Assembly: GCA_028281235.1 (NCBI GenBank)
Contig: JANQKG010000022.1
Span: 62,001-126,000 of the forward strand
Length of the DNA stretch: 64,000 bases
From: Afifellaceae bacterium
GTDB taxonomy: Bacteria; Pseudomonadota; Alphaproteobacteria; Rhizobiales; Afifellaceae
Direction: 5' to 3'
Shown here: piece by piece, positions 17,171-26,954 of the stretch
Numbering within the stretch: position 1 is the stretch's first letter
How the letters are laid out: the number at the start of each line of letters is the position of its first letter
Position numbers and translations under genes: made by a program
The notes under the pieces: generated by a model
Databases searched by the model: none
What the model was told of the DNA's origin: nothing
The model's input: the letters and a program-made list of their open reading frames with translations, nothing else

Positions 17171-20100
17171 ATGCGCATTGAGCGGCACAATACGAAGGAC
17201 GGCCAGTCGCCTTACGAAGCGATCGCGTTTCGCACGGCGACGAGCGAGATCCGCAATCCCGACGGGTCGGTCGTCTTCCGCCTGGACAACATCCAGGTGC
17301 CCGCTGCCTTTAGTCAGGTGGCGACCGACGTGCTGGCGCAGAAATATTTCCGCAAGGCCGGCGTCCCCGCACGGCTGAAGAAGATTGAAGAGAATTCGGT
17401 CCCCTCGTGGCTGTGGCGCTCCGTGGCCGACGAAGAGGCGCTCGCCGCGCTTGCCGAGGAAGAACGCTACGGCTCAGAGACCGACGCGCGCCAAGTCTTC
17501 GACCGGCTCGCCGGCACCTGGACCTATTGGGGCTGGAAGGCCGGCTACTTCACCTCCGAGGACGATGCGCGGGCCTTCTTCGACGAGCTTTGCCACATGC
17601 TCGCCACGCAGACCGCGGCGCCCAATTCCCCGCAATGGTTCAACACCGGGCTCTTCTGGGCCTACGGCATCGACGGGCCGAGCCAGGGCCATTTCTACGT
17701 CGATCACTGGACCAAGGAGCTGGTGAAGTCTGAGACGGCCTACGAGCATCCGCAGCCGCATGCCTGCTTCATCCAGTCCGTGTCGGACGATCTCGTCAAC
17801 GAAGGCGGGATCATGGACCTTTGGACGCGCGAGGCGCGGCTGTTCAAATATGGCTCCGGCACGGGCTCCAATTTCTCGCGCCTGCGCGGCGAAGGCGAGC
17901 GGCTGTCCGGCGGCGGCAAGTCGTCGGGCCTGATGAGCTTCCTCAGAATCGGCGACCGCGCCGCCGGCGCCATCAAGTCCGGCGGCACGACGCGCCGCGC
18001 CGCCAAGATGGTCGTGGTCGATATCGATCACCCCGACATTGAGGACTACATCAACTGGAAGGTGAAGGAGGAGCAGAAAGTCGCTGCTCTCGTCGCCGGA
18101 TCAAAGGCTTGCGCCAAGCACCTGAATCTCATCATGAAGGCCTGCATCAATTGCGAAGGCCCCGGCGACGATTGCTTCAACGCCAACAAGAACCCGGCGC
18201 TGAAGCGTGAGATTCGTGCGGCGAAAAAGGCCAACGTGCCGGAAAACTATATCCAGCGCGTCATCCAGTTCGCGCGTCAGGGCTACGCGCATATCGAGTT
18301 CCCGATCTTCGATCTCGACTGGGATTCTGAGGCCTACCTCACCGTCTCCGGCCAGAACTCCAACAATTCGGTGCGCGTCACTGACGAGTTCCTCGAAGCG
18401 GTTGAGAACGGCGACCAGTGGGACCTGCATTTCCGCATCACCGGCGAGGTGTCCAAGACCCTGCCGGCGCGCGAATTGTGGGAGCATGTCGGCTTCGCCG
18501 CATGGGCCTCCGCCGATCCCGGCATCCAGTATCACTCGACCATCAATGACTGGCACACCTGCTCCGCCGACGGCGAGATCCGCGCCTCCAATCCGTGCTC
18601 GGAATACATGTTCCTCGACGACACGGCGTGTAATCTCGCCTCGCTGAACCTTCTGCGCTTCCGCGATGCCTCAGGAGAGACGGCGCGCTTCGACACGGAA
18701 CGCTTCGAGCACGCCGTGCGGCTGTGGACCATCGTCCTGGAAATCTCCGTGCTGATGGCGCAGTTCCCCTCCAAGGAGATCGCACGCCTCTCCTTCGACT
18801 ACCGCACGCTCGGCCTCGGCTACGCCAATATCGGCGGGCTGTTGATGACTTCCGGCATTCCGTACGATTCGCCGGAAGGCCGCGCCATCTGCGGTGCCAT
18901 CACGTCCATCATGACGGGCGTTGCCTACGCCACGTCGGCGGAGATGGCCGGCGAACTCGGCGCCTTCCCCGCTTATGAGCGCAACAAGGACTCCATGCTG
19001 CGGGTGATCCGCAACCATGCGCGCGCCGCCCATGGCCACGCCGACGGCTACGAAGCGCTTCGCACCAACCCCGTGCCGCTCGACCATGAAGCGCTAGGAG
19101 CCCTTGGCAAGGACGGCGCCAATCTTGGCGCGCGCGCCAAGTCGGCCTGGGTCAAGGCGGTAAACCTTGGCGAAGAGCACGGCTACCGCAACGCCCAGTC
19201 AACGGTGATCGCGCCGACCGGCACGATCGGCCTGGTCATGGATTGCGACACGACGGGGATTGAGCCGGACTTCGCACTGGTGAAGTTCAAGAAGCTCGCC
19301 GGCGGCGGCTATTTCAAGATCATCAACCGCGCCGTGCCGGAGGCGCTCGCCTCGCTCGGCTATTCCATGTCGGAGGCGGCGGAGATGATCTCCTACGCCG
19401 TCGGCCGCGGCACGCTGAAGGACACGCCGCTTGAGGACGGCAAGGGCATCAATCATGAGACGCTGAAGGAGAAGGGCTTCACCGAGGAGAAGCTCGAGGA
19501 GCTTGAGAAGGGCCTCGCCTCGGTCTTCGACATCAAGTTCGCCTTCAACAAATGGTCGCTCGGCGAAGACTTCTGCCGCGACGTCCTGAAGCTCGACGAG
19601 GAGCAGCTTGCCGACCCGCAGCTCGACATCCTTTCCGCACTCGGCTTCTCCAAGAAGGAGATCGACGCGGCGAACATCCATTGCTGCGGCGCCATGACGC
19701 TTGAAGGCGCGCCGCATCTGAAGGACGAGCACCTGCCGGTCTTCGACTGCGCCAATCCGTGCGGACGGCTCGGCACGCGCTATCTCTCCGTCGATTCGCA
19801 CATCCACATGATGGCCGCCGCACAGCCCTTCATCTCCGGCGCCATCTCCAAGACCATCAACATGCCGGGCACCGCCACGGTGGAGGAGTGCAAGGCCGCC
19901 TACATGCTCTCCTGGAAGCTGGGGCTGAAGGCCAATGCGCTTTACCGCGACGGCTCAAAGCTTTCGCAGCCGCTGTCCGCCGCCCTCATCGCCGACGAGG
20001 AGGAGGATGAGGAAGAAGCACTGGAGACGTTGATCCAGCAGACCGCGCCGCAGCGCGCCGCGATTGCCGCAGAGCGCATCGTGGAGCGGATCGTGGAACG

Positions 20101-20986
20101 CGAGGTGCGCGGACGCGAAAAACTCCCCGGCCGCCGCAAGGGCTACACCCAGAAGGCCATCGTCGGCGGCCACAAGGTCTATCTCAGGACCGGCGAATAT
20201 GACGACGGCCGCCTCGGCGAGATCTTCATCGACATGCACAAGGAAGGCGCGGCCTTCCGCGCCATGATGAACAACTTTGCGATCGGCGTGTCGCTCGGCC
20301 TGCAATATGGCGTGCCGCTTGAGGAATATGTCGAGGCCTTCACCTTCACCCGCTTTGAGCCGGCCGGCATGGTGATGGGCAACGAGGCGATCAAGAACGC
20401 CACGTCCATCCTCGACTATATCTTCCGCGAGCTGGCGATCTCCTATCTCGCGCGCCACGATCTGGCGCATGTGCAGCCCGACGACGTGACGTCGACCACG
20501 ATCGGCCGCGGCGTGGAGGCGGAAAAGCCGCTGCACGATCCGCCCGTGTCAAACGGCTTCGTGCGCGGGCAGGCCGGCCGCTTCCGCCTTCTGGAGAACG
20601 ACACAGGCGGCAGCGGGACCGCCGAGGGCGGCAAGAGCGGCCCCGCCAAGGCGATGCAATCCGGCCTGGTGGCGGCGATCTCGCCGGCTGCCGGCAGCGC
20701 AGGCGGATCGAACACCGGCGGCGCCACGGCGCTGAAGCAGAGCCCTGAGCCGGAGGCAGACCAGGAGCCGGCCGGCTACGCCGCCAACGCGCCGCAAGTC
20801 GAAGCGCAGCCCGACGCAACGCCGCGCCCCGCCTCAAAGGAAGAAAGCAAGGCACAGATGGCGGCGGAAGCGCGCATGAAGGGCTACGAAGGCGAAGCCT
20901 GCGGCGAATGCGGGAATTTTACGATGGTCAGGAACGGCACATGCTTGAAGTGCGACACGTGTGGGGCAACCAGCGGGTGTTCGTAG
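17171..20986 (+). CDS. nrdJ: Vitamin B12-dependent (class II) ribonucleoside-diphosphate reductase
   Basis: A 1271-residue single-chain reductase making deoxyribonucleotides with adenosylcobalamin instead of a tyrosyl radical. The start at 17171 gives the family N-terminus ([18 protein letters not shown]) and has GGAGCGGG upstream; earlier ATGs would add a leader. Seen motifs are PHACFIQSV with a redox cysteine, NPCSEYMFL with the predicted thiyl-radical cysteine C476, and [11 protein letters not shown]. The last 25 residues hold a cysteine-rich tail ([17 protein letters not shown]), which should re-reduce the active site or bind zinc. An Ala/Pro-rich linker precedes the tail. No class I reductase is visible in this window. 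Confidence 0.96.
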   Translation: MRIERHNTKDGQSPYEAIAFRTATSEIRNPDGSVVFRLDNIQVPAAFSQVATDVLAQKYFRKAGVPARLKKIEENSVPSWLWRSVADEEALAALAEEERYGSETDARQVFDRLAGTWTYWGWKAGYFTSEDDARAFFDELCHMLATQTAAPNSPQWFNTGLFWAYGIDGPSQGHFYVDHWTKELVKSETAYEHPQPHACFIQSVSDDLVNEGGIMDLWTREARLFKYGSGTGSNFSRLRGEGERLSGGGKSSGLMSFLRIGDRAAGAIKSGGTTRRAAKMVVVDIDHPDIEDYINWKVKEEQKVAALVAGSKACAKHLNLIMKACINCEGPGDDCFNANKNPALKREIRAAKKANVPENYIQRVIQFARQGYAHIEFPIFDLDWDSEAYLTVSGQNSNNSVRVTDEFLEAVENGDQWDLHFRITGEVSKTLPARELWEHVGFAAWASADPGIQYHSTINDWHTCSADGEIRASNPCSEYMFLDDTACNLASLNLLRFRDASGETARFDTERFEHAVRLWTIVLEISVLMAQFPSKEIARLSFDYRTLGLGYANIGGLLMTSGIPYDSPEGRAICGAITSIMTGVAYATSAEMAGELGAFPAYERNKDSMLRVIRNHARAAHGHADGYEALRTNPVPLDHEALGALGKDGANLGARAKSAWVKAVNLGEEHGYRNAQSTVIAPTGTIGLVMDCDTTGIEPDFALVKFKKLAGGGYFKIINRAVPEALASLGYSMSEAAEMISYAVGRGTLKDTPLEDGKGINHETLKEKGFTEEKLEELEKGLASVFDIKFAFNKWSLGEDFCRDVLKLDEEQLADPQLDILSALGFSKKEIDAANIHCCGAMTLEGAPHLKDEHLPVFDCANPCGRLGTRYLSVDSHIHMMAAAQPFISGAISKTINMPGTATVEECKAAYMLSWKLGLKANALYRDGSKLSQPLSAALIADEEEDEEEALETLIQQTAPQRAAIAAERIVERIVEREVRGREKLPGRRKGYTQKAIVGGHKVYLRTGEYDDGRLGEIFIDMHKEGAAFRAMMNNFAIGVSLGLQYGVPLEEYVEAFTFTRFEPAGMVMGNEAIKNATSILDYIFRELAISYLARHDLAHVQPDDVTSTTIGRGVEAEKPLHDPPVSNGFVRGQAGRFRLLENDTGGSGTAEGGKSGPAKAMQSGLVAAISPAAGSAGGSNTGGATALKQSPEPEADQEPAGYAANAPQVEAQPDATPRPASKEESKAQMAAEARMKGYEGEACGECGNFTMVRNGTCLKCDTCGATSGCS

Positions 20987-20990
20987 GCTC

Positions 20991-21380
20991 GTGGCGATAA
21001 AGACTGCACTCAACTCATTCGGACTCCGCTGCAGAGAGTATCGGAGCGCCGCAGGTCTGACAGTGGCTGATCTTTCGCGCCAACTCAACATGCGGCCGTC
21101 AGAAATCGCTCGACTCGAAGTCAGCGAATCACCTATCGATCCTAAGTACGTCAAGCAGTTTTGTAAGGTAATCCAGCTCGGATTACTCCAGCAACAGGAG
21201 CTTTACAAACTTGCTGCGCGCCCGCGACATGTAGAAACGCTACCAGGTCTCAATAGGAGGCAGAGCTTATTCATGGGCCGCCAGCTTGCCAAGCTACGCA
21301 GCTTTACACCGGCGCAGATAAGGGGGCTACGCATTTTACTTGAGAAAGGCCTCTCAAATGCAGAGAGCAGATTATCTTGA
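20991..21380 (+). CDS. XRE-type helix-turn-helix protein paired with an ImmA-like protease
   Basis: A 129-residue protein from GTG 20991; a longer frame would overlap nrdJ. Residues of about 8-45 form an XRE-like helix-turn-helix (LRCREYRSAAGLTVADLSRQLNMRPSEIARLE). A second helical part of unknown fold follows (LYKLAARPRHVETL, FTPAQIRGLRILLEKGL). Base composition is clearly less GC-rich than nrdJ, suggesting acquisition. Its 3' end overlaps the ImmA-like gene by 23 bases, so the two form a coupled pair. By analogy with ImmR/ImmA and related pairs it is probably a repressor or antitoxin whose activity the protease controls. Confidence 0.75.
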   Translation: MAIKTALNSFGLRCREYRSAAGLTVADLSRQLNMRPSEIARLEVSESPIDPKYVKQFCKVIQLGLLQQQELYKLAARPRHVETLPGLNRRQSLFMGRQLAKLRSFTPAQIRGLRILLEKGLSNAESRLS

Positions 21381-21963
21381 TCACAGTCGAAGCTCTGATG
21401 AACTCGAGAAGCTAGGCCTGGCGTGGCGTGGCCATGCAAACATAGGCCGCGGCATGAGCATTAACGTTGTTCCGTTTCTTGAAAACGAAGTTCCAAAGCT
21501 CCTACCGCACTTTGCACTAATCCCGCGATCAGAAGCCGAACTTCCACGAAACGTCGCCCTTACCAGCTATGATCCAACTCGCATTGAAGTGCGCGAAAAC
21601 GTCTACCTAGCAGCAGCGCAAGAACATCCTAAGGCTTCCTTCCAGCTTTGGCACGAGTTCTCTCATGCTGTTCTTCACGACTGCCAACCCAAATCTCTTC
21701 TTGACGGAGTTCAAGAGCGAATACTCCTAACCAACTCAACCGACATGAGTGTTGAAGAGCAAGCAGACGCCCTTTCCATGTATATTACGGTCCCGCGTCA
21801 TTCGGCGGAATCTATCAGGAACCTCTCTGAAATAATGTACGTCTGCAAAGTCCCCTACGCTGTCGCCGAGCGAGCGGTCAGAACTTATGGCATCCGGCAG
21901 AAGCGGAAGCTCCATCCTCACGAAATACAGCACCTTCTCACGAGAGAGGAAGAGCCTTACTGA
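21358..21963 (+). CDS. ImmA/IrrE family metallo-endopeptidase (COG2856/DUF955)
   Basis: A 201-residue protein starting at ATG 21358, with GAGAAAGG upstream lying inside the preceding gene. The zinc-protease motif HEFSH is at residues 99-103 in FQLWHEFSHAVLHD. The downstream EEQADALSMYITVPR stretch matches the family region with the third ligand. Known relatives (ImmA, IrrE/PprI) cleave an XRE-type repressor in response to damage or other signals. Here the partner is presumably the overlapping helix-turn-helix protein. The gene is low in GC for this genome and no phage integrase is near. Confidence 0.85.
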   Translation: MQRADYLDHSRSSDELEKLGLAWRGHANIGRGMSINVVPFLENEVPKLLPHFALIPRSEAELPRNVALTSYDPTRIEVRENVYLAAAQEHPKASFQLWHEFSHAVLHDCQPKSLLDGVQERILLTNSTDMSVEEQADALSMYITVPRHSAESIRNLSEIMYVCKVPYAVAERAVRTYGIRQKRKLHPHEIQHLLTREEEPY

Positions 21964-22026
21964 CTGATCGCTGGCATGGCCGCATGCCCTTCTGGGGCCC
22001 ATCACCCTGCATGAAAGGGCCTAACC

Positions 22027-22314
22027 CTACTCCGCGGCCTCGACGGCCAAAGCTGGCGCTACCATCACAAGGACAGCGTCGGCGCTATCCTCCACAAACT
22101 CGGCATCGCGCCTAAGCTGCTCGTAGTCGCGCGGCTCCGGAATGGCCTCCCCGTCGGCCCTCATGGCCGCAAAATGTCCGGCAAGTGCCTCCGCAGCGTT
22201 TTCGACTGCTTCTTCAAGCGTATCACCCGCCGAAATGCAACCGGGCACGTCAGGAAAGCTGACGCCGTAGCTCGTCCCTTCGTCCTTATGTACAAGTGCG
22301 ATGTAACCAGCCAT
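22027..22314 (-). CDS. hicB: HicB-family antitoxin
   Basis: A 95-residue protein with the HicB RNase-H-like partial fold. GYIALVHKDEGTSYGVSFPDVPGCISAGDTLEEAVENAAEAL is the family signature. The C-terminal part is not an obvious helix-turn-helix or ribbon-helix-helix, so DNA binding is uncertain. ATG 22314 is chosen; a GTG at 22323 would overlap the hicA stop. The protein is expected to block the HicA mRNA interferase. It follows hicA closely on the same strand. Confidence 0.92.
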   Translation of the reverse strand: MAGYIALVHKDEGTSYGVSFPDVPGCISAGDTLEEAVENAAEALAGHFAAMRADGEAIPEPRDYEQLRRDAEFVEDSADAVLVMVAPALAVEAAE

Positions 22315-22319
22315 CGTGC

Positions 22320-22517
22320 TCACCGTCGCTCCGGCAACTGCGCCTGACGATAGATCGACCGCACCGTCTTAGGGTGCAAGTCCCGCTTCGGGTGCGGAAC
22401 CGTCACCTTACCCGGTTTTCGCGGATGCTTGAAATGGTGATGGCTGCCGCTGGTTGCCACCTGCACCCAGCCGTCCGCCTTAAGGTCACGGATGATTTCA
22501 CGCGAATCCCTGCCCAA
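22320..22517 (-). CDS. hicA: HicA-family mRNA interferase toxin
   Basis: A 65-residue double-stranded-RNA-binding-like protein: SREIIRDLKADGWVQVATSGSHHHFKHP with the catalytic histidine in GSHHHF, then GKVTVPHPKRDLHPKTVRSIYRQAQL. The likely start is TTG 22517, 4 bases after the lpxB stop. A good GAAGGAGG ribosome-binding site for it lies within the last arginine codons of lpxB. HicA toxins cleave mRNA when not bound by HicB. The position suggests the pair inserted immediately behind lpxB and may be co-transcribed with the lipid A genes. Confidence 0.9.
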   Translation of the reverse strand: MGRDSREIIRDLKADGWVQVATSGSHHHFKHPRKPGKVTVPHPKRDLHPKTVRSIYRQAQLPERR

Positions 22518-22521
22518 TGCT

Positions 22522-23697
22522 CTACCGCCTCCTTCGCCCCCACCCCTTCTCTGCCGCTTCGAGCACAATCTCCGCGGCCATGTCGCTTGGGCGCGCGTCA
22601 TCGGGAAGCCGCATGACGTCGACGAGCCGTTCCAGCGCGTCGGCCTGCTTCTGCCGCGCGGGCGTGTCGGAGAGGAGCGCCAGCGTCTCGCGTGCCAGCA
22701 CGTCGGGCGGGCCGTCATCATCCAGGAATTCCGGCATGGCGTTTTCGCCAAGCACGAGATTGGCAAGCACGATCGACGGAATGTCGATGATGTATTTCAG
22801 AAGCCGCGCGACGCGATCGATCCGGTAGGCAATGACGCTCGGCACGCCGGCAAGGCCAAGTTCCAGCGACACCGTGCCGGCCGCGGCCAGGGCTGCATGC
22901 GCGCGGCGGAAGGCGGCAAACTTCTCCGCCTCGCCGAGCACAATCTCCGGCCGCTGCGGCCAGCCCGCAGACGCGGCCTCAATCTCCTCCGCCAGATGCG
23001 GTACGGCCGGCAGTAGTACCTCCACGTCGGGCCGCGCCGCAGCAATCTGTCCAACCGCCTCGCCGAACGGCGCCATCAGCCGCGAAATCTCCGTGCGCCG
23101 GCTGCCGGGCAGAACAAGCAGCGTCGGCTTCTCGCCAACCGGCGGGCGCTCGCCCGGTGCGGGGCGCAGCACGTCGAGTCGCTCAATCAGCGGATGACCG
23201 ACATAGGTGCAGGGCGGACCGCCAAGCCGCCGATGCGCCTCCGGCTCAAACGGGAAAAGCGCCAGCACATGGTCCACGTAGCGCGTCATCTTGCGCGCGC
23301 GATAGGCACGCCACGCCCATACGGTCGGCGACACGTAATTGACGATCGGCAGCTCCGGGCGCTTGCGCGCCACACGCCGCGCCACCGCATGCGTCAGTTC
23401 CGGGCTGTCGATGATGACGAGCACGTCGGGCTCCGCTTCAAGCACGGCATCGACGAGCCGATAGACGCGGGCGATGATACGCGGCAGATGGCTCACCACC
23501 GCCGCAAGCCCCATCACCGCGACATCGCCAAGCGGCACAACGCTCTCCATGCCGCGCGCCTTCATGCGCTCACCGGCCAGCCCCATGAAGGTCGCGTCCG
23601 GCCGCGCACGCTTCAGCGCGTCAAGCAGGCCCGCCCCGAGCTGGTCGCCGGATTCCTCGCCGACCACCAGCGCAAAGCGGAGCGGGCGCTTGGTCAT
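22522..23697 (-). CDS. lpxB: Lipid-A-disaccharide synthase
   Basis: A 391-residue GT19 glycosyltransferase. It joins UDP-2,3-diacylglucosamine and 2,3-diacylglucosamine-1-phosphate to the lipid A disaccharide at the inner membrane. Motifs include VVGEESGDQLGAGLLDAL, FMGLAGERMKARGMESV, YVSPTVWAWRAYRARKM and LLVLPGSRRTEISRL, with the GTVSLELGLAGVP donor region near residue 300. It starts 5 bases after the lpxI stop. In many Rhizobiales gltA comes next; here hicAB is found instead. Confidence 0.96.
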   Translation of the reverse strand: MTKRPLRFALVVGEESGDQLGAGLLDALKRARPDATFMGLAGERMKARGMESVVPLGDVAVMGLAAVVSHLPRIIARVYRLVDAVLEAEPDVLVIIDSPELTHAVARRVARKRPELPIVNYVSPTVWAWRAYRARKMTRYVDHVLALFPFEPEAHRRLGGPPCTYVGHPLIERLDVLRPAPGERPPVGEKPTLLVLPGSRRTEISRLMAPFGEAVGQIAAARPDVEVLLPAVPHLAEEIEAASAGWPQRPEIVLGEAEKFAAFRRAHAALAAAGTVSLELGLAGVPSVIAYRIDRVARLLKYIIDIPSIVLANLVLGENAMPEFLDDDGPPDVLARETLALLSDTPARQKQADALERLVDVMRLPDDARPSDMAAEIVLEAAEKGWGRRRR

Positions 23698-23701
23698 CGA
23701 T

Positions 23702-24553
23702 CTATTGCGGCCGCTTCAGGCCGAGGAGGAAAAGACCGGCGGCGCGGAACGCTTCGATCGTTTCCTCGCGCCCGGCGAGCATGGTGTGCTCCGCCTCCGC
23801 CGCAACGCCCGCAAGTCCGGCGCGCGCCGCGGCCGCAGCCGTCTCCGCGCCGATGGTCGGCGTATCGTGCCGCCCGTCCTGCTGCGGTTTCAGGCATTTG
23901 ACAAGCACACCGCCCGCCTTGCCGATCCGCCCGGCCGCGCGATAGGCGGCGACACGCTCAAGCAGCGCGTCTGTGCCGGCGACATCCTCCAGCGCCACCA
24001 CACGGCCACCGACGGCCACCGCACCTTGCGCGATGTCGAGGCTGCCGATCAGACGCGCCGCCTTGGTGGCGGCGTCAATGTCGGCGGCCGCGCCGTCGGG
24101 CACGCGCCCGACCTGACAGCCCTCCGGCAAGGCGAGATCCGGCGCGACCTCAAGCGGACCAACCAAAGTGATGCCGTTATCGGCAAAGATCTGCGCCAAG
24201 CCCTCAAGCAAACTGTGGTCGCCGCTGCTCAAGAGCTTCACGACCTTCGGGAGATGCTTGAGCCCGCCCAGATCGGGGCGAATCTGCGTAAGGTTCGGCC
24301 GCGCCGAAATCGTGCCGACAAAAATCGCCTGGCAGCATCCTGCCTCGTTCGCGAGCTTGAGCAATCGCCCCAGCTCGCCCCAGCGCACCTCATGCACAAT
24401 CGTGCTGCCGAAGCCGGCCGTATCCGCCTCTCCGGCGATGGCGAACACGATCGGCGCCCGGCCGCCCCGCTCCACCGCTTCGGCAACGAGCCGCGGCATC
24501 CGCCCGCCGCCTGCAACAATGGCTATCGGTCTTGCGCTGTCGCCTGCGGCCAT
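23702..24553 (-). CDS. lpxI: UDP-2,3-diacylglucosamine pyrophosphatase LpxI
   Basis: A 283-residue protein of the LpxI family (formerly DUF1009), which alphaproteobacteria use instead of LpxH to cleave UDP-2,3-diacylglucosamine to the 1-phosphate and UMP. The N-terminal domain PIAIVAGGGRMPRLVAEA and the C-terminal catalytic domain with KAARLIGSLDIAQGAVAVGGRVVALEDVAGTDALL and TIGAETAAAAARAGL are clear. The upstream open frame runs through lpxA in another phase; ATG 24553 is the family start. It lies between lpxA and lpxB, the usual order. Confidence 0.94.
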   Translation of the reverse strand: MAAGDSARPIAIVAGGGRMPRLVAEAVERGGRAPIVFAIAGEADTAGFGSTIVHEVRWGELGRLLKLANEAGCCQAIFVGTISARPNLTQIRPDLGGLKHLPKVVKLLSSGDHSLLEGLAQIFADNGITLVGPLEVAPDLALPEGCQVGRVPDGAAADIDAATKAARLIGSLDIAQGAVAVGGRVVALEDVAGTDALLERVAAYRAAGRIGKAGGVLVKCLKPQQDGRHDTPTIGAETAAAAARAGLAGVAAEAEHTMLAGREETIEAFRAAGLFLLGLKRPQ

Positions 24554-24564
24554 TTTGGGTTCGA

Positions 24565-25368
24565 TCAAGCGTCGGCGGCGCGCGCCCGCGGCGTGCAGAT
24601 CGACCTGTCGCCGCCTTCGCGGATGAACGTGACGATCTTGCGCACGTTCTCGTCGTCGGCGAACTCCTCCTCCACGTCGGCGAGCCGCTCCTTCAGCGTG
24701 CCGTCCGGCCCGAAGAGGGTGCGATAGGCGCGCCGCAATTGATGGATCGCCTCGCGTGAGAAGCCGCGTCGCGTCAGCCCGACAATGTTGAGCCCGCCGA
24801 GCGACGCGCGGTTTCCAAGTGCTGAGCCGAACGGGATGATGTCGTTCTCCACGCCCGACATGCCGCCCACAAAGCCACTTTCGCCGATACGCACGAATTG
24901 GTGCACGGCGGAGAGACCGCCGAGGATCGCGTAATCGCCGATGTCGCAATGGCCGCCCAGCGTTGCGTGATTGACGAGAATGACGTGATCGCCGATCCGG
25001 CAATCATGCGCGACATGGCTTCCCACCAGAAGCAGGCAATTGTCGCCGATGCGCGTTACAAGACCGCCACCATCGGTGCCGGGATTGACGGTCACATGCT
25101 CACGGATCGTGCAATTGCGGCCGATCTCCAGTCGGCTCTCCTCTCCGCGATACTTCTTGTCCTGCGGCGGCAGGCCAATGCTGGCAAAGGGAAAGATCTC
25201 CGAACCATCGCCGATCGTCGTGTTCCCGCCCACCGCGACGTGGCTGTGCAGCGTCACGTCTTCGCCGAGCCTGACGCCCGCGGCGACAACGCAATAAGGT
25301 CCGACGGAAGCCGTGTCGGCCAGCGCCGCCCCGTCCTCCACGATGGCTGTCGGATGGATGTTCGCCAA
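24565..25368 (-). CDS. lpxA: Acyl-ACP--UDP-N-acetylglucosamine O-acyltransferase
   Basis: A 267-residue left-handed beta-helix acyltransferase for the first step of lipid A synthesis. Hexapeptide repeats run through residues of about 5-190 (IHPTAIVEDGAALAD onwards). The catalytic histidine region is HDCRIGDHVILVNHATLGGHC, followed by a C-terminal helical bundle (LRRAYRTLFGPDGTLKERLADV). The start codon is TTG, one base after the fabZ stop, so translation is probably coupled to fabZ. Confidence 0.96.
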   Translation of the reverse strand: MANIHPTAIVEDGAALADTASVGPYCVVAAGVRLGEDVTLHSHVAVGGNTTIGDGSEIFPFASIGLPPQDKKYRGEESRLEIGRNCTIREHVTVNPGTDGGGLVTRIGDNCLLLVGSHVAHDCRIGDHVILVNHATLGGHCDIGDYAILGGLSAVHQFVRIGESGFVGGMSGVENDIIPFGSALGNRASLGGLNIVGLTRRGFSREAIHQLRRAYRTLFGPDGTLKERLADVEEEFADDENVRKIVTFIREGGDRSICTPRARAADA

Positions 25369-25369
25369 G

Positions 25370-25828
25370 TCAGGCTTCCACCAGCATGGCGCTCACTTCC
25401 GCCTCGGCGACCTTGGCTCCGCTGACCCAGGCGACGGCCGCGAACTTCCAGATATTGGAGCGGCGTCGAATCTTGCGCACATGGTACTCCACCGTGTCGC
25501 CGGGAATGACGGGCTTGCGGAACTTCGCGTTGTCGACCGTCATGAAGTAGACGAGCTTCGGGCGCTGAGCGCCTTGCGCGATGACGCAAAGCGCGCCTGC
25601 CGTCTGCGCCATGCCCTCAATCAGGAGCACACCCGGCATCACCGGCTGACTGGGAAAATGACCCTGGAAATGCGGTTCGTTGAACGTGACGTTCTTCAGG
25701 CCGACGCACGATTCGTCGCCGTCGATATCGCGGATGCGGTCGACCATCAGGAATGGATAGCGGTGTGGCAACGCCTCCATGATCCTGTGGATGTCGGCCC
25801 CCTCCAGGGTCCTCGTCTCCTGATCCAT
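25370..25828 (-). CDS. fabZ: 3-hydroxyacyl-ACP dehydratase
   Basis: A 152-residue hot-dog-fold dehydratase of type II fatty acid synthesis, with the catalytic His in [12 protein letters not shown] (H22) and Glu in [20 protein letters not shown]. It supplies unsaturated intermediates and influences the acyl-ACP pool used by LpxA and LpxD, which flank it. ATG 25828 gives the family start; an in-frame GTG at 25852 would add eight residues. Confidence 0.95.
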   Translation of the reverse strand: MDQETRTLEGADIHRIMEALPHRYPFLMVDRIRDIDGDESCVGLKNVTFNEPHFQGHFPSQPVMPGVLLIEGMAQTAGALCVIAQGAQRPKLVYFMTVDNAKFRKPVIPGDTVEYHVRKIRRRSNIWKFAAVAWVSGAKVAEAEVSAMLVEA

Positions 25829-25868
25829 CGCCAACCTCTGCGGCTTTGTCACGGCCGCATCGTCTTCC

Positions 25869-26903
25869 TCAATCCTTACCTTGCCGTTTTGCCAGTCTAC
25901 GCATGATAGTGATTTCACGAAACCACTCCGCGACCGGACGTGCCGGCGTGCCGCCCCAGCGCACGCCGGGCGGCACATCGCCGTGTACCGTGCTTGACCC
26001 GGCGATCTGTGCCCCATCGCCGATATGGACATGCCCGTTGATGGCCGTGTGCCCGCCGATCGCGACAAAGTCGCCAAGCGTCACGGAGCCGGCGACACCG
26101 ACCAGCGAAACGAGCACGCAATGGCGTCCAATATTGCCGTTGTGACCGATCTGGACGCCGCCACCGATCTTCGTGCCCTCCCCGATGACCGTATCTCGGT
26201 TCGAGCCGCGCTCCACCACGGAGTTGGAGCCAATCTCCACGTCGTCCTGAATGATCACACGTCCGATCTGCGCGACCTTCCTGTGCCCGGTCGGACCCAT
26301 GGCAAAGCCGAAGCCGTCCTGGCCGAGACTGACGCCCGGATGAATGATGACGCGATCGCCGATCAGCGCGAATTGTATGCAGGCATTTGCGCCAATGGAG
26401 CAGTCGCGGCCGATCGCCACCGCTGGCCCGATGACCGCACCGGCGGAGATGATTGTGCCGCGGCCGATCTCCGCGCGCGCGCCGACAATTGCGCCCGGCT
26501 CCACCCTGACGCCGTCCTCCAGCACCGCATCGGGATGGATGATACCGGTCTGTTCTGAAGCGCCGAAGAAGCCCGCTGGTCGCATCACCGACGGATAGGC
26601 TGCGCGCATGTAGGAGCTGTAGGCCTGATACGGCTCAGCCGTCTTAAGCACCGCGACGTGTTCAGGCACGCGCGCCGCATAGCGCTCCTGGCACAGGCAG
26701 GCGGCCGCGCGCGTATCGGCAAGGTGCTTCACATATTTCGGATTGTCGAGGAAGCTGATCTCGCCCTCCCCCGCGGCCTCCAGGGGCGCTGCACCGACGA
26801 TCAGCGTATCGGAATCGCCGCGCAGGAGTTCGGCCCCGACAAGCTCCGCCACCTCGCCGACGCGCATGGGAGTCGGAGCCGGGATGAAGCGGGTATCACG
26901 CAT
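25869..26903 (-). CDS. lpxD: UDP-3-O-acylglucosamine N-acyltransferase
   Basis: A 344-residue enzyme adding the second acyl chain in lipid A synthesis. An N-terminal uridine-binding domain ([31 protein letters not shown]) is followed by a long hexapeptide beta-helix ([27 protein letters not shown] onwards) and a short C-terminal helix. The conserved catalytic His region is [17 protein letters not shown]. It lies between bamA and fabZ, the normal order; no skp/ompH gene intervenes. Confidence 0.95.
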   Translation of the reverse strand: MRDTRFIPAPTPMRVGEVAELVGAELLRGDSDTLIVGAAPLEAAGEGEISFLDNPKYVKHLADTRAAACLCQERYAARVPEHVAVLKTAEPYQAYSSYMRAAYPSVMRPAGFFGASEQTGIIHPDAVLEDGVRVEPGAIVGARAEIGRGTIISAGAVIGPAVAIGRDCSIGANACIQFALIGDRVIIHPGVSLGQDGFGFAMGPTGHRKVAQIGRVIIQDDVEIGSNSVVERGSNRDTVIGEGTKIGGGVQIGHNGNIGRHCVLVSLVGVAGSVTLGDFVAIGGHTAINGHVHIGDGAQIAGSSTVHGDVPPGVRWGGTPARPVAEWFREITIMRRLAKRQGKD

Positions 26904-26954
26904 AACAGCAAGGACCGGTGCGGGGGCCGACCATCGCCGGCCGCCGTCACGATA

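Noticed and set aside
20991-22517. Prophage remnant
   Set aside because: ImmA-like and XRE proteins can signal phage, but there is no integrase, structural gene or attachment site, and the interval is only 1.5 kb.
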